Source of the DNA: Haliotis asinina
Taxonomy: Eukaryota; Mollusca; Gastropoda; Lepetellida; Haliotidae
Direction: 5' to 3'
DNA length: 64,000 bases
Assembly (NCBI RefSeq): GCF_037392515.1
Contig: NC_090295.1
Location: 20,538,001 to 20,602,000 of the forward strand
Under the pieces are notes generated by a model, which was not told the origin of the DNA, searched no databases, and was given only the letters and a program-made list of their open reading frames with translations. Position numbers and translations under genes: made by a program. Positions within the stretch are counted from its first letter, which is position 1. Each line of letters begins with the position of its first letter. Shown here in pieces: positions 35,098 through 46,654 of the stretch.

Positions 35098-35300
35098 TTG
35101 CTTGTCAAACGAAAGGCGCAGGATCGGATGGTCAGGCTTGCTGACTTGGATGACACATTTCATCAGTTGCTAGTTGTGCAGATCTATGCTCATGTCCCCA
35201 TATAACTGGAATATTGCATAAAACTAGACTCACTCACTCACTCACTCACCCACCCACCCACCCACCCACTCACTCACTCACTCACTCACTCACTCACTCT
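35098..35300 (+). mobile_element. SINE family 2 with compound microsatellite tail
   Basis: GGATCGGATGGTCAGGCTTGC, GTTGTGCAGATCTATGCTCATG and TATAACTGGAATATTGC lead into (CTCA)n-(CACC)n-(CTCA)n at 35229-35300, close to the exon 4 acceptor. Confidence 0.75.
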
Positions 35301-35330
35301 ATAACTTGTTTTTGACTTTTGTGTTTCCAG

Positions 35331-35451
35331 ACTGATTGCTGATGGCATCTGTACCGAGAAAAACATTCCTAGCATTAGCTCTATCAACCGTATCATCCGT
35401 GATAAGGCCATCCTCCACCGCCGCGGCTACGACAACTATGATGATGGAGAT
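35331..35451 (+). CDS. Pax coding exon 4: end of the paired domain
   Basis: Codes residues 312-351. LIADGICTEKNIPSISSIN and RIIRDKA are the final helices of the RED half (compare the family motif VPSVSSINRILR). The domain ends near residue 337 and is followed by a basic, then acidic linker (LHRRGY, DNYDDGD). Acceptor GTGTTTCCAG (35330), donor GAGAT|GTGAGT, phase 0. The whole domain is 128 residues, the standard length, with no gap. Confidence 0.95.
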
Positions 35452-36234
35452 GTGAGTAGTTATGGGAGCTGGGATGAGATACATCGTGTACTCTGTCGTG
35501 GGTCCTAGTTATTCATGTGACATGTAGTTGGATGATACTGCAAGTCACTAATGTATGCAATATTTGTGTCCAGAATGTATTTGAGGTTAAATAAGGCTTT
35601 AGTCACTTAGAGTGTATTCGTGATCAGATTGTTTTACCTGTGAAACAGGGTACCAGCCTGTTCAGTTACTGGGCTGGTAAATTTGGAGTCCTCTCAGAGA
35701 TCTGAGAGTGAGTGCCCAAGACTTATGATCGTGGATTTAAATTCATACTGATTATGCTAGTGGTTTGTCAGAAGCATACTTTTACTTGGATGAGGAATAT
35801 GAATAATTCACTAACCGCATCAGACTGGGCATCCTCCCATCTGTTAGGGCGGTAGGGTAGCCTAGTGGTTACAGAGTTTGTTTGTTGGCCTGAAGACCTG
35901 AGTTTGATTCCTCACATGTGTAGAATGTGTAAAAGCCCATGTCTGGAGTAAGCTGATGTGATATTGCTGGAATATTGCAAAAAGCAATGTAAAACCAAAC
36001 TCACTCACTCACTCTCCTTTCTGATAAATGCTGATTTAAACTGTTGATTGAATAAGCAACAAAGTACCTGTATCAGTTTTTCCGTTTGTTCTCTTTGAAG
36101 GTTCAAAATTTGCTGGCCCAGAATCAGTTACCCTCATGCTATATCTAGGATATTGCAGACAATTGAATAAAGGGTTAGCAATATTTTGTGTTGCTATGAT
36201 AAATGATATTTACATACACCTGTCTTGGTTTCAG
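35452..36234 (+). other. Pax intron 4 (783 bases)
   Basis: Bounded by GTGAGT and TGTCTTGGTTTCAG. It contains one near-complete family 1 SINE. The frame of exon 5 is open for 99 bases upstream of the acceptor, but that stretch is intronic. Confidence 0.8.
35846..36014 (+). mobile_element. SINE family 1, near full length, in Pax intron 4
   Basis: GGGCGGTAGGGTAGCCTAG head, AGTTTGATTCC B-box, AAAAGCCCATGTCTGG body and GATATTGCTGGAATATTGC tail with (CTCA)n. Confidence 0.9.
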
Positions 36235-38214
36235 CCATCGCTTGCAGAAGACATCTCGGTGGACACAGAGACCATGCAGAGACTGATGGTCCAGATGCCG
36301 GGAATACCCTCTGCGAGCAGCTTCCCCCCAGCTGCCATCGCATCCAAGGATGTGAAGAGTGAGAGTCCAGGACGCCCGTCAGTTTCAACTTTCCTGTCTC
36401 CAGAGAAGACCAGTTCTCCTACAACCTCTATGACAGCCACAGACGACATTCACCCAGGGGAGACAACTCCCAGATCACAAGTCTCACCTACTGTCTCTTC
36501 TGCTGCATCCAGTAACGGCCCCTCAGCATCAGTTTTGTCTCAGAAGGTGAAAGAAGTGTCTCCAGAGAAAAACAAGGCATGTTCAGAAACTCCACCAGGT
36601 GCAGTGGACGAGGTATCAGAAGCCCCAGACACAACTGTCAAGCAAGTAGATGCTTCACGAGGTGTGAAGGGCAAGTTAGAGAGCCAGCCAAGTCTTCAGG
36701 CCATTATCTCCAAACTTGCTCAAGTTCAGGCTGGACTGGTGTCCCATGGTAGTAAAGAGGAGGTCAAGGATGAGGAGGCACCTGTGGAGAAGATCAAAGA
36801 GGAGATAACATCTGGATCAGCCACTCCCAATTCCTCAAGTCTAAGTCCTGCTAACATTGCCGAGACTTTGATGAGCTTGTCCCGCACCAGTGATCTGGCT
36901 GCCATATCGCCTGGATCTGACATGTCTCCTTTAGCTGCTGCTGTCTCAAGTGCAGGAATTGTACCTCCAGCTTCTAAGCTATCACCAAAGACATCGCCCA
37001 GAAAGACTTCTGCAAGTCCGAATGGACGTCCCAAATCTCATGAAAAGAAATCTGATCCCTCTCATCTCAGTCGTCCGAACACAACCAGAACACCCACTTT
37101 GCCCCGAGTCCCATCCAACGGTACAATGGTGAGTGCGTACTCTACAGTTCAGTATGACAAGTTCAGTTCAGTGCTTTATGACTACAACCTCCCTGACCGT
37201 GGTCTTGGAACAGGTGCAATGGCAGCTCCAGTTACTCGCTTCCCAACAGTTTCACCACCTAATGTGATGATGGGTTACTTTCCCTTCCCAGCTGCAGCAG
37301 CAGCTGCAGCTGCTGGCTGGCGAATGCCCGGGACACCAACTGCAGTTGCAACAACGATGGAAAGTATCCCGGGTGACGGCTCTGCAGGTGCTCCATTAGA
37401 TTTATCGGCAGCTCATAAAGACTTGAGGTGTCCTGAAGTGTTGAAAACCAAAGAAAAGAAAGTAGAGAAAATTATGAAAGAAAAAGTAGCTGACAAAGTT
37501 ATCGAAAAGGTTGTGGAAAACTTGCCTGAGAAAGTTGTTCAAAAACCGAAATCCTCAGAAAAAATGAAATCTTGTGAAAAAGTCCCTGAAGAGGCCACCC
37601 AGACCTCAAAACCTAAGTATGAGAAAAATTTCCTCCTTTTTGGTGATCAGGAGGTTGAAATCATATCTGTTGCCAAGAATCAGTGGATTGTCCGAAATGA
37701 GGCTGAACTTTACGCAATTGCTAGGAAAAACGAAAACATGAATGAGGAAGAAGATTCAAATGTGCAGCGTGACAATTTCCCTGAAGAATCTACATCTTTG
37801 CAGCATTCTAGTTCAAAAGGCAGTGTTGCTTCCGACACTCCAAACTTGCCACTCATGAACTCTGGCCTAAAACGTCCTCCAGACACTTCATCAGTGGAAG
37901 GAGCCTCAGGCCCCAAAGCCTCTCGTCAGGCAGAGGTTACAGAAGAAGGTGTTAGTGTAACAGTATCTAGTGCTGCAATCGGCCAGCCAGAATTGAGCTC
38001 TGTGTCAAACACTTTACAGCCACATGTGCCCATTGGTCAGATGGCCAATGGCATGCTGGGAGTGTCATGGCCTCAAGGGATGGTGGCGGGTTCAGGGGGA
38101 GAGGAGAGTGGTCACCTAGTCAGGAATGAAACAGACACTATGAATGAGGGCGACGACCCACAAACATTGAATAAGAAGTGCCCAGTTTTGCAGAAAATGT
38201 TGAAAAATGTCTGA
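36235..38214 (+). CDS. Pax coding exon 5: large C-terminal regulatory region
   Basis: Codes residues 352-1010 and the stop. In order: a Ser-, Pro- and Thr-rich region (352 to about 680) with SUMO consensus sites VKSE (391-394), VKDE (528-531) and IKEE (538-541); an aromatic patch (AYSTVQYDKF, VLYDYN); eight alanines at 704-711; PLDLS at 738-742, the classic CtBP corepressor-binding motif; a Lys/Glu-rich repeat (about 750-810); a compact segment around 816-850 (NFLLFGDQEVEIISV, QWIVRNEAEL) that looks folded; and an acidic, disordered tail ending CPVLQKMLKNV. No homeodomain and no convincing octapeptide. Acceptor TTGGTTTCAG joins exon 4 in phase 0. CtBP and SUMO motifs together suggest a repressor; that is inference. 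Confidence 0.9.
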   Translation, partial: PSLAEDISVDTETMQRLMVQMPGIPSASSFPPAAIASKDVKSESPGRPSVSTFLSPEKTSSPTTSMTATDDIHPGETTPRSQVSPTVSSAASSNGPSASVLSQKVKEVSPEKNKACSETPPGAVDEVSEAPDTTVKQVDASRGVKGKLESQPSLQAIISKLAQVQAGLVSHGSKEEVKDEEAPVEKIKEEITSGSATPNSSSLSPANIAETLMSLSRTSDLAAISPGSDMSPLAAAVSSAGIVPPASKLSPKTSPRKTSASPNGRPKSHEKKSDPSHLSRPNTTRTPTLPRVPSNGTMVSAYSTVQYDKFSSVLYDYNLPDRGLGTGAMAAPVTRFPTVSPPNVMMGYFPFPAAAAAAAAGWRMPGTPTAVATTMESIPGDGSAGAPLDLSAAHKDLRCPEVLKTKEKKVEKIMKEKVADKVIEKVVENLPEKVVQKPKSSEKMKSCEKVPEEATQTSKPKYEKNFLLFGDQEVEIISVAKNQWIVRNEAELYAIARKNENMNEEEDSNVQRDNFPEESTSLQHSSSKGSVASDTPNLPLMNSGLKRPPDTSSVEGASGPKASRQAEVTEEGVSVTVSSAAIGQPELSSVSNTLQPHVPIGQMANGMLGVSWPQGMVAGSGGEESGHLVRNETDTMNEGDDPQTLNKKCPVLQKMLKNV

Positions 38215-39185
38215 AATTGTGGCAATGTGGCCATTTTCAGGAGTGTTATTTTTTGTTTGACAATCACGGGGGCTGAGGGGAGGCAGGTCAGTCCAAAGCT
38301 TCAGTTGAAATTGACAATATTAATTACATTGCAAACATATATCTAAATCCAACAGAAACTTGGGGAAAGGGTAAACAACCCACTGTGGAAACAATGTGGA
38401 GAGTTGAGGCAACAGTCATCAATGCAGCTTGATGTAGTATAGGAGAGGGACACAAGGTGTCTAACTGGTAAAACTTTGCAAATGTGCATGTAAGTGAACT
38501 CAAAATATCCTCATTGTGAAACAACCTTTTGAGATTGCAAAAACAAATAGCCCTTTCCAAATTGCTGGCTTTGCATATTTTTGCAGACACCTGCATCTTA
38601 AACTATTGGTAGGAAAGGGGAACCATGCTCTCTGCACATGGATGTTGGTTGGCTCAGTTGGTGAAGCACTTACTAAAAGCTGAGTTTAATCCATGAGTGT
38701 AAACCCTTCTGTGTCTGTCACAGTGATAAGATTCCATCAGTATTGCCCAAAAAGGCACGCTGAAAAAAAAAAAATGAGGATTTTCTTGAGTGCACATTTT
38801 GGTATTCTTTGATTGTCGGATATGCTCTCCGTATTGGCGAATATTTGCAGATAAGTCACCTGGCTGTTTGGAGATACACAAAATGTCAGGATGCACATAA
38901 AACCTGACACGATATATATGGCTGTGTTTGAAAATCAAAATAATTCTTGACAAAAATCCCTCCCAGCTGCCTGATGGAGGAAATGAGACTGTATTTTTAA
39001 ACAGCGTGTTCACTCATTGTTGTATATTGTCATGGGTCATTTTTCCATTGTCAACCAAAATGTTTTCAAAACTTTGTCCCAGTGTTTCAACGTATGTATT
39101 AAATATTGTTAGAGTTGTTTGTGGGTTGGAGAACCCAAATTATGCCGTAAATTTTATGATTATTACAAATAAATTATATTTATGA
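38215..39185 (+). terminator. probable Pax 3' untranslated region and poly(A) signals
   Basis: AT-rich sequence follows the stop. The first clear AATAAA signals are at 39168-39173 and 39713-39718, with more beyond 40 kb. The true cleavage site cannot be chosen from sequence alone; mollusc transcription-factor 3' ends can run for kilobases. Confidence 0.4.
38648..38764 (+). repeat. possible decayed SINE head
   Basis: TTGGCTCAGTTGGTGAAGC resembles a tRNA A-box and GAGTTTAATCCATGAG a B-box at the right spacing. The body is not recognisable. Confidence 0.3.
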
Positions 39186-39189
39186 CACG

Positions 39190-42100
39190 AACTCAAAACA
39201 GTATTCCATTATGATCGAAAGAAAGCCAAATCTCATTGATTGCTGTCTGTGCTGTCAGCTGTTGTTTAAGAAATGATGTTGGATATTAGTTGGGATTCAG
39301 CTAATGGTATTTAGATGTAGTTCACATTTGTAGTTTCACACGTAGACGATGATCTTTTTCTACCAATTTGTATGAAGGTAACCACAGCTTCAAATTGAAA
39401 ACATTTCCGGAGAAGCATATTTAAATGTGGTGTTATGTACAGATACATTTGTAAGGTGTAATTTTCAGATGTGTCATCAAGGCCATAATAAATTAATGTC
39501 TGAATTTTAAAATAATTATCAGATTTTAGAAGAGAAAAATAGAAATTATGTTCAGAGACATTAATTACATCTCGTGTTTCAAAACTTCATCCGTGTTTTA
39601 TATGACTTGGTATACAATATATTTGAATTCAGTTAAATGCTAAGTGATTTTTTCATCTTGAGACTATAAAATAACAGAGTGGCATGCTGAGGCCTGTGTA
39701 TGAAAGTATGGTAATAAATTTATTTTGGCCGAAGTGAAACAATCGCAACAAAACATTTCCAAGAAGCAAATGTGTGCTACTATTTTAATTATATTGTTTG
39801 TCAACTTGGGAAGATGAAAAATCACATACCTGTGAAATTATTTGCAGATAACAACTTTCCATTTTGTACCATGTTACTATCCTTACTTTGTAGGTCCTCC
39901 TGTTATGTTGTAATTTTTAATAAGATCCCAGTTTTAGAGGGTACTGTCTATTTGTATGTCGTACAACAATGAGTCCCAACTAATACGATACACTCCTGTT
40001 GAATCTTTTTGTTGTTGTAAGTATTGTTATTTTTTCATAGATTTTGATGTCAATTCACCAAAGACCTGTCTTATTTCTTAATGGCAAATTGAAACATATC
40101 ACTATTCCCCACGAAACACTTTTGATATCATTTGCGTTGAAACTATGTGAAATAAATTGCTGGAAGTGCAGAACAATCTGTGGATTTAGATTTGTACTGA
40201 TGTCTACAAATTAATGTAAAGGTATTTTAAATGCTGGTATATTTATTCTGAAGAGTTTGTAAATATAAATAATCAGTGCTTGCAAAGAATTAATATATCA
40301 CAAAAGACTGAGGTAGCCTTAAGCCTGGTTAAGGGGAGATAACTACATTAGAAAGCTGAAAATGTATTTATTATTTAATGTTTGTGCCATAGTGCTAGAT
40401 GTTGAAAAAATGTTGATAAAAATCATTTTTCAACAATTTGCATGCTCCTAATGTCCAATCTAAACTTTATTTTATATCAATGAAGAATGTTGAAATTGAA
40501 TTTTTTAAAAAATATGAGTATAACCCTGTATTTGTGATGCCAAGAAAGGTAAATGATTTTTGTCAATTCTTGGTGAAGTGAATTTGCCTGTATTAACCAA
40601 GCATGGTCACTACTCAGATGAAATTTTAATTGAGCTGCTACAGTAACAACACCCACAACTTCTTTTTTATTTGATAGTCACTACATATCATTTATTCAAC
40701 TTGCATGGTTTCATATACTGTATAATGCACTTGTGGTGATAGAGACTTAAATGTTGCACAGAATTGTGTTAAGGCTCTGTGTGGATGTATTTAATAGACG
40801 ATACCAAAGACTTTGTAGATTGAACTTTTTTCAATGTTTTTTAAGACGAAAGATGGAATCTTGTGATATTGATCTATAGCTGAGATAAGATCTTATTTTG
40901 TTCGTTTTTTCATCTCTGCTCATGTCATTGATCTTCCAAATGCAAGTTCCCCATGGCAACCACAGATGTTTTGTTTTTCTATACAAGACAACAATGTTTG
41001 CGTGGTACCGTAGTCACTGAAGTTACAGCACAGAAACAAGTAACCACACCGTGAAATACGATCTTCCCTGCAAGCTCTCATCCCAAACTCCCCTGTCCTA
41101 TTTCTAAGCTCTCCTAGCATTCTTTAAGAATTGAGTTGGTATTAAATAAGAGTAGAAGAAAATGGTCAGAGTCGAAAAAATATCTCATACTTCTGCATCT
41201 CGGCCTATATCAAAGTCTCATATTTGTTTTTCAGCTCAGGTCATTAACTGATCATATTACATGTAACATGGACGGAATTTTGTGGTACTGGGAGAAAATG
41301 TGATGTTTTGGATTTAGGCAATAGGTAGCCTTCGTTTCCAAATGTAAATCTACAGCAGAATTATGTTGACATTGACATGAGAGTAAATACTTTTCACCTC
41401 AGATAAATCTGGCACTTGCCATCCAAGCTTTTGCATATTGGTGTAATAATTTAAAGATATTTTTGTCAGTTTGTCAGAAATGGTTTTGTATGGCCAAGAT
41501 CTTTTATAATATTATTATGGTTTTATTTAAGTCGTCAGCTGATAAAAGTATTAGAGTGATCAGATCATGTTAATTACCCCCGTCATCTGATTTGGTTGTA
41601 AGCATGTGCTCAAATTACATTGATTACGGTAACACAAATAGTTGTATATGTTCCATTACCAAGAAAAATGAACCTGTTCAAATGTTTAATTTTGAATTGT
41701 GTACCCAAATCTGACCTGGAAAGACTTGAAGCATTTACTCATGAAAACTGTTTTGTCACATGGATTTCAAAATGCTTATGATATGCATGATGCCTTGGCT
41801 TTAAATTGTTGGTTATCTTGATATATATGTTTATGAAAATGGTCAACCATATTTTGGTTCCTTTCACAGTGTTGACTGCAAGACTGGGATTAGTGTCCAC
41901 AGCTGCCAAAATACCCTAGGACAGGCTACTGGTGATGATGCTCCTCTATGTTATCTTCAGATGTATTTTTAAGTACATGGTTGAAAGTTTGAGCAGTTTT
42001 TACTAATGTTTGTAGCTTTGGCTCAAGGTTATTTTGGACTGAAGGGATTCCCAGTCGTAATACTGCCTTCAACATGATCACTTTGATTTAAATCAGTGTC

Positions 42101-42700
42101 TTGATTATTTATGATTATTTAAATTAATGAGAGTGAAGATGAATGTGCAATTAAGAGGCATGCTTAATTTGTTTAATTTGACTGTTTTTGTTTATTTTAA
42201 TCTCAGTTATGGATTGTTTATGTTTATTTTTAGTTGAAGTACTAACAGTTTCTGAATGGATCATTGTGCTAGGGTTTTGTTTGAATTAATTTTATGACCG
42301 AATGATTGTTCCTATTTTCTCTTTTTTGATAGCTGCGTGAAGTTGTTTTCCAACAAAATTCATTAAAAAGGTCTTATGAAAATATTATTTCTAATTTCTT
42401 TCTGAATTTTTCTTGAATTTTCTTATTTTGTTTTAACATATTGTACATTTGATATTTATAGAGAAATCAAATTACAACATGTCAACCATTGATTTACTGT
42501 TATAGGCTCTTTTTTTTGTTAATGGCTGGATGGAATTGTAGGGTTTGGAAACTGGAGTACAACCTGGAAATAAGATGGGCAAGTTGCAACTATCTTCCCC
42601 CGTTTCTAAGGCGACTAAGCTCTGATGTCCCATATCTGAAAGGAGTAAAGACAAGGTCCCCCAGTTTTGCCATGCTATAACACAGGCATATGGTAGTTCC
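39190..42700. other. gene-free AT-rich stretch
   Basis: Probable distal 3' untranslated or intergenic DNA with many AATAAA and ATTTA words. Small open frames at 39772 and 42489 have no support. Confidence 0.5.
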
Positions 42701-43345
42701 TTTGTGGAACAGGACCCTTAGCCCTGATCACTAAGTGATTGTAGCACTAAGGTGATTGGAAGAGCTGTCTTTTAACTTAGACGTACGACAGTCGCAGGGC
42801 TTTAATAACTTTGTGGAATTGGTCCCTGGGTCCTGATTACAAAGTGATCTTAGTGCTAAGATGATCATAAGAGCAAGCCTTTAACACAGATTTACAACAG
42901 TCGTAGGACTGTGATTACTTTGTGGAATTGGCCCCTGGCTCCTGGTTACAAAGTGATCATAGTGCTTAGATGATCATAAGAGCAATCGTTTAACACAGAT
43001 TTATGAAAGTCGTAGGGCTGTAATTATTTTGTGAAATTGGTCCCTTGCTCCTTACAAAGTGTTTGTAGCACTAAGATGATAGTAATACAAATCTTTTAAC
43101 ACAGACTTACGACAGTCATAGGGCTGTGATTACTTTCTGGAATTGATCTCTGGGTCCTGATTACAAAGTGATCGTAGTGCTAAGATGATAATAAGACAAG
43201 TTTTTACGACAGTCGTATGGGTGTGATTACTTTGTGGAGATGGTCCCAGTTACAGCACTACTTGATCTCAGTGCTATGATTAAAAACTGTTAAAGTGTTG
43301 GGGCTACTGATGTCTTTGTGCTAAGATTGCTTTGTGAAGCTGAGC
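42701..43345. repeat. 97-109-base tandem repeat, six copies
   Basis: TTTGTGGAATTGGTCCC-like unit starts occur at 42701, 42810, 42919, 43028, 43134 and 43231. Each unit holds an internal inverted pair (ATTACTTTGTGGAA and TTACAAAGTGATC). The TTTGTG...CCC unit ends resemble the termini of the foldback element at 1319-1453. Confidence 0.85.
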
Positions 43346-44170
43346 CTAGTTGTACTGAAGTTAACCTTGTCTGAGCTCTAAGCAGCGTGAGGACATACAG
43401 TATTTTATGTCCAGAACATTATGACAATCTGTCAGTTCATGCCCCAAATCTTGTCATAATGTAAGCACGGTTGTTTTATTAAGTTGTTAATTTTAGCATG
43501 TTGAAAATTCCACAAATTAAGCATCCCTCTCATTATGGCTGTAGTGTTTATATATAGTTTGATATAGTGAGTTTTTGATCCAAAAATGTTTGGAAAAAAT
43601 CACAAATATTGTGATTTGATTAATACATGTATTTGTATCAAAGTCGAATGGTTGTGAAGAAAATACTGAATCCTCCTTGTGTCCGTAACTTGCAGCTGTA
43701 GATACGTGTATGTGAAAAGGTGTATCTGTTTAGCATTAGGTTGAATGTTCACTCAACTCCCTGTCTCACAAATATATATCATTATGTTATCACCAGTTTT
43801 ATCTGTCATTTATTTTTGTTGCATAGTGTAGATCTCTGCTCTTAACCATGAAAAATTTACAATGGCTCTGTCATGGAACCAGATTCAAGAGGATGTTAGT
43901 CATACCAACATTTTGGCATTGAAGTCCGTTCTGTGGATGGATGTCTTTCTTGTTTATTCAGGTTTAAAAATTAGAAATTTCAATCTTGAAAATTGAATTT
44001 TGATATTTTCACTTCAGGAAAGAAGTACTGAAAAAATCAATAGCATTTTTATAGAAATGACAACTTCTCTATGATTTCATTGTCATGTGAAAGGTTTTCA
44101 ATATATTTCTGAATACACATTTTGTAGTGTTCTACTGTAGTTTTGAACAACATTTTAATTGATTCAGCAG
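43346..44170. other. gene-free stretch
   Basis: AT-rich unique DNA, nothing recognised. Confidence 0.5.
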
Positions 44171-44173
44171 AAA

Positions 44174-44175
<2 letters not shown>

Positions 44176-44205
<30 letters not shown>
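44176..44205. repeat. (GAT)10 microsatellite
   Basis: Perfect trinucleotide array of ten units. Confidence 0.95.
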
Positions 44206-44207
<2 letters not shown>

Positions 44208-44521
44208 CCGTCACATGCACATTATATTTTTCATGTACATTTTCAGAAACATTGTCCAAAATATCACACATCTTCAATGCCAAAATGGATAATGATGTTT
44301 TTCCATAAGTTAAAAGTCTTCTTTGGTGTTATTCTCTTGTCCTTTTCAAAATCGACAACTTTTCTGTCTAACTGAGTACTTTCAGGAAAAATAAAATTGA
44401 ATTCTGATTGATAATTGTGACTTTGAACCAGTTCAATCTGGTGCTAGCTTTTCCTTTAATCCATTAACAATACCCCAGAAGGGCTTAATCCCGTGGAAGC
44501 TATTTGGTGGCTTAAAGCTAA

Positions 44522-44657
44522 GGGACACTGTCAAAAGTTCTGTCAGCTTTTTTTGAACTTAAGCTTCATGTGGTGTAGATGTATGACATTTTCATACAAA
44601 TTTCATTAAAATGCCAATATTTCGTGAAAAATGGCTTTGGAACTTTTGACATGCCCC
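44522..44657. mobile_element. small foldback element (MITE-like)
   Basis: GGGACACTGTCAAAAGTTC on the left pairs with GAACTTTTGACATGCCCCC on the right, about 18 bases with three mismatches, around 100 bases of non-coding DNA. No target duplication is clear. Confidence 0.45.
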
Positions 44658-44983
44658 CTTTGTTAGTTTCATCCATCATGTTTCATTGCAAACCAAAGAT
44701 GGGTCCCAGGACACGGGGCTTGAATTAATGCTTTATAACTGAGAAATATATTTTATTAATTGCTTTGGTGGCTTTTGCCGATCGGCAAGTGTTGAGTTTG
44801 ATCAGTGTACAGTGTGCAAAGTTGATAGACTGTATACCTCCTTGCAGACAATCAGTAAATCCAATAAACAAAACAGTTGTGGTCTGTTCTGTGTTTTTTG
44901 TTTCGTCATTTAATGGGGACGTCCATTTGGAGGTTATTTGGAGTTTTCTCCCTTGACATTGTCCTTGTGTTCATCTGGGTACT

Positions 44984-45125
44984 GCTTTTTGCAATATTAC
45001 AGCAATATCACGGCGAGGGACACCAGAAAATGGGCTTCACACATTGTACCCATGTGGGGAATCGAACCCGGGTCTTCGGCGTGACGAGCGAACGCTTTAA
45101 CCATTAGGCTACCCCACCGCCCCCC
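44984..45125 (-). mobile_element. SINE family 1, well preserved, minus strand
   Basis: Read on the minus strand: GGGCGGTGGGGTAGCCTAAT, GTTCGCTCGTCACGCCGAAG, ACCCGGGTTCGATTCCCC, GTGAAGCCCATTTTCTGGTG. This is the copy closest to a consensus in the window and so probably young. Confidence 0.92.
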
Positions 45126-45310
45126 TGGTGCCAAAGAAGCAACACAGGATGTAAAGATCAAGTTGTATTCCTTAGCTGTGCCAGGATCTGCTGATGCAAA
45201 TGTCACATAATAAGAAGCCATTGTTAAAACCTTTTTCAGGAGCACCAAGTATCATCACTGTTTAATGGCCAAAATACATACAGCGTTAAATATTATCTCA
45301 ATCAATAGAA

Positions 45311-45420
45311 CTGCGGTGGCTGAGTGAGTTAGATGGCTGACTTTGTGTGCTGGCGATAAGATGCCTAACTCGCCACAAAGGATGTGTGTTTTAATCCCGG
45401 ATGGGACTCCACCCAGTTAA
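45311..45420 (+). repeat. tRNA-like relic, possibly a third SINE head
   Basis: GGTGGCTGAGTGAGTTAGATGG resembles the A-box of tRNA-Leu or -Ser and TGTGTTTTAATCCCGG a damaged B-box. The rest does not fold as a standard cloverleaf, so it is not called a tRNA gene. Confidence 0.35.
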
Positions 45421-45429
45421 AGTACGAGA

Positions 45430-46370
45430 ATCTGTACTTTATAAAGGAAGTGTAATCCCGAATATAACATGTTTCAATATAGACATGGTATTATCACATG
45501 TATCCTAGAATGTATATTATGAAGTGGATGCTTTAAGAGGAATTCTGTACATAACCATTCCAATGATATTTATGAAGTCAGACTGTTGTCTTTTAACTGA
45601 CACTCTTATTTGAGGGTTTGGCCAGCTGAACGTAATTGGTAAGTTGGGGTGAATCTAGAAGGAGCGTTGACTGTCCAATGTGTTCCCAATCCCAGCCAGT
45701 TTGCAGATCACATGATGTTGGAATCAGTTTCAACAGAACCCATGATATTTGGATCAGATGTTTTTTGGTTGTGTCCCAGTGTGGGAGAGAAGCATGAGCG
45801 AGTTAGAATTTAGAGTCACCCTGATGAAATGCAGTATTTCAGACATATTGAAGTTACTAAAATAACTAGGGGTTAAAAAAAACATCATATAACTTTTGGA
45901 CTATAAAATCTGTCGGCAAAATAAAACTGTAGAGGATCTAGATTATCATAGATTTACAGAGAAATAGTATTTAAGCAGTGACAGAAAAATAAACAGTCGA
46001 GCAGGAATCTAATGACAAGAGATGCGAAATAAAGGAACATAACCCTAAAAAGGTGTTGATAAGTACAAACAGATTTACATACACGTGAACATTAATCAGT
46101 TGCAAGTACCACGTGCTGTAAGCACTACATGTTGTATATGCAGTTAAAAACATTGCTCATTTGATGGCGTTTTCCTGCAAGTAGTCTGACGAGGTCGTTT
46201 TGTCATCTTTGTATATTGAGGGGATAGTTTTCAAACTGTGGCACGACGACAGTATCCAGAACTTCCTGATGATAACGTTACCAGTCAGTGTCCCAGATAG
46301 ACTGCAACGTGCAGTTATACGAAATTAGCCCTCAACATCACCGAGCCATCGCAAACAATCACAACTCTAT
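45430..46370. other. gene-free stretch
   Basis: Unique intergenic DNA between the Pax gene and the esterase cluster. No supported exon. Confidence 0.5.
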
Positions 46371-46371
46371 T

Positions 46372-46465
46372 CACCACACAGGTACCATGTGTGAAGCCTA
46401 TTTCTGGCCTCCCCTGCAGTGTCACTGGTGGAATATTGATAAAAGCGGTTCATAAACACACTCCT
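46372..46465 (+). mobile_element. SINE family 1, 3' half
   Basis: CACACAGGTACCATGTGTGAAGCC, TTTCTGGCCTCCCCTGC and TGGAATATTGATAAAAGCGG, without the head. Confidence 0.75.
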
Positions 46466-46654
46466 GCCTGTGTCCGTATGCTAGACAGGGACTTCTGACC
46501 AGCAGTTCGCGACCTCCTGGTGATACTCGTGGAGAGCCCGACTCCTACTCAGCTTTATCGACAGATTTCTGCGGCAAGGGTAATGGGATCCGTCTTCCCA
46601 GACGAATTCCTACTCGATCCTAACGGACACTGGACTACCTCGGTCTTCCAGGTT

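Larger units (their letters stand above)
34386..35330 (+). other. Pax intron 3 (945 bases), largely SINE-derived
   Basis: Contains a family 1 tail, a family 1 head in reverse orientation, two family 2 copies and a compound CTCA/CACC microsatellite ending 30 bases before the acceptor. Little unique sequence is left. Confidence 0.8.

Noticed and set aside
37129-37225. A strong donor-like ACAATG|GTGAGT inside Pax exon 5, with AGs at 37213 and 37225
   Set aside because: Removal to either AG would shift the frame, and the enclosed sequence encodes an aromatic patch in a continuous frame.
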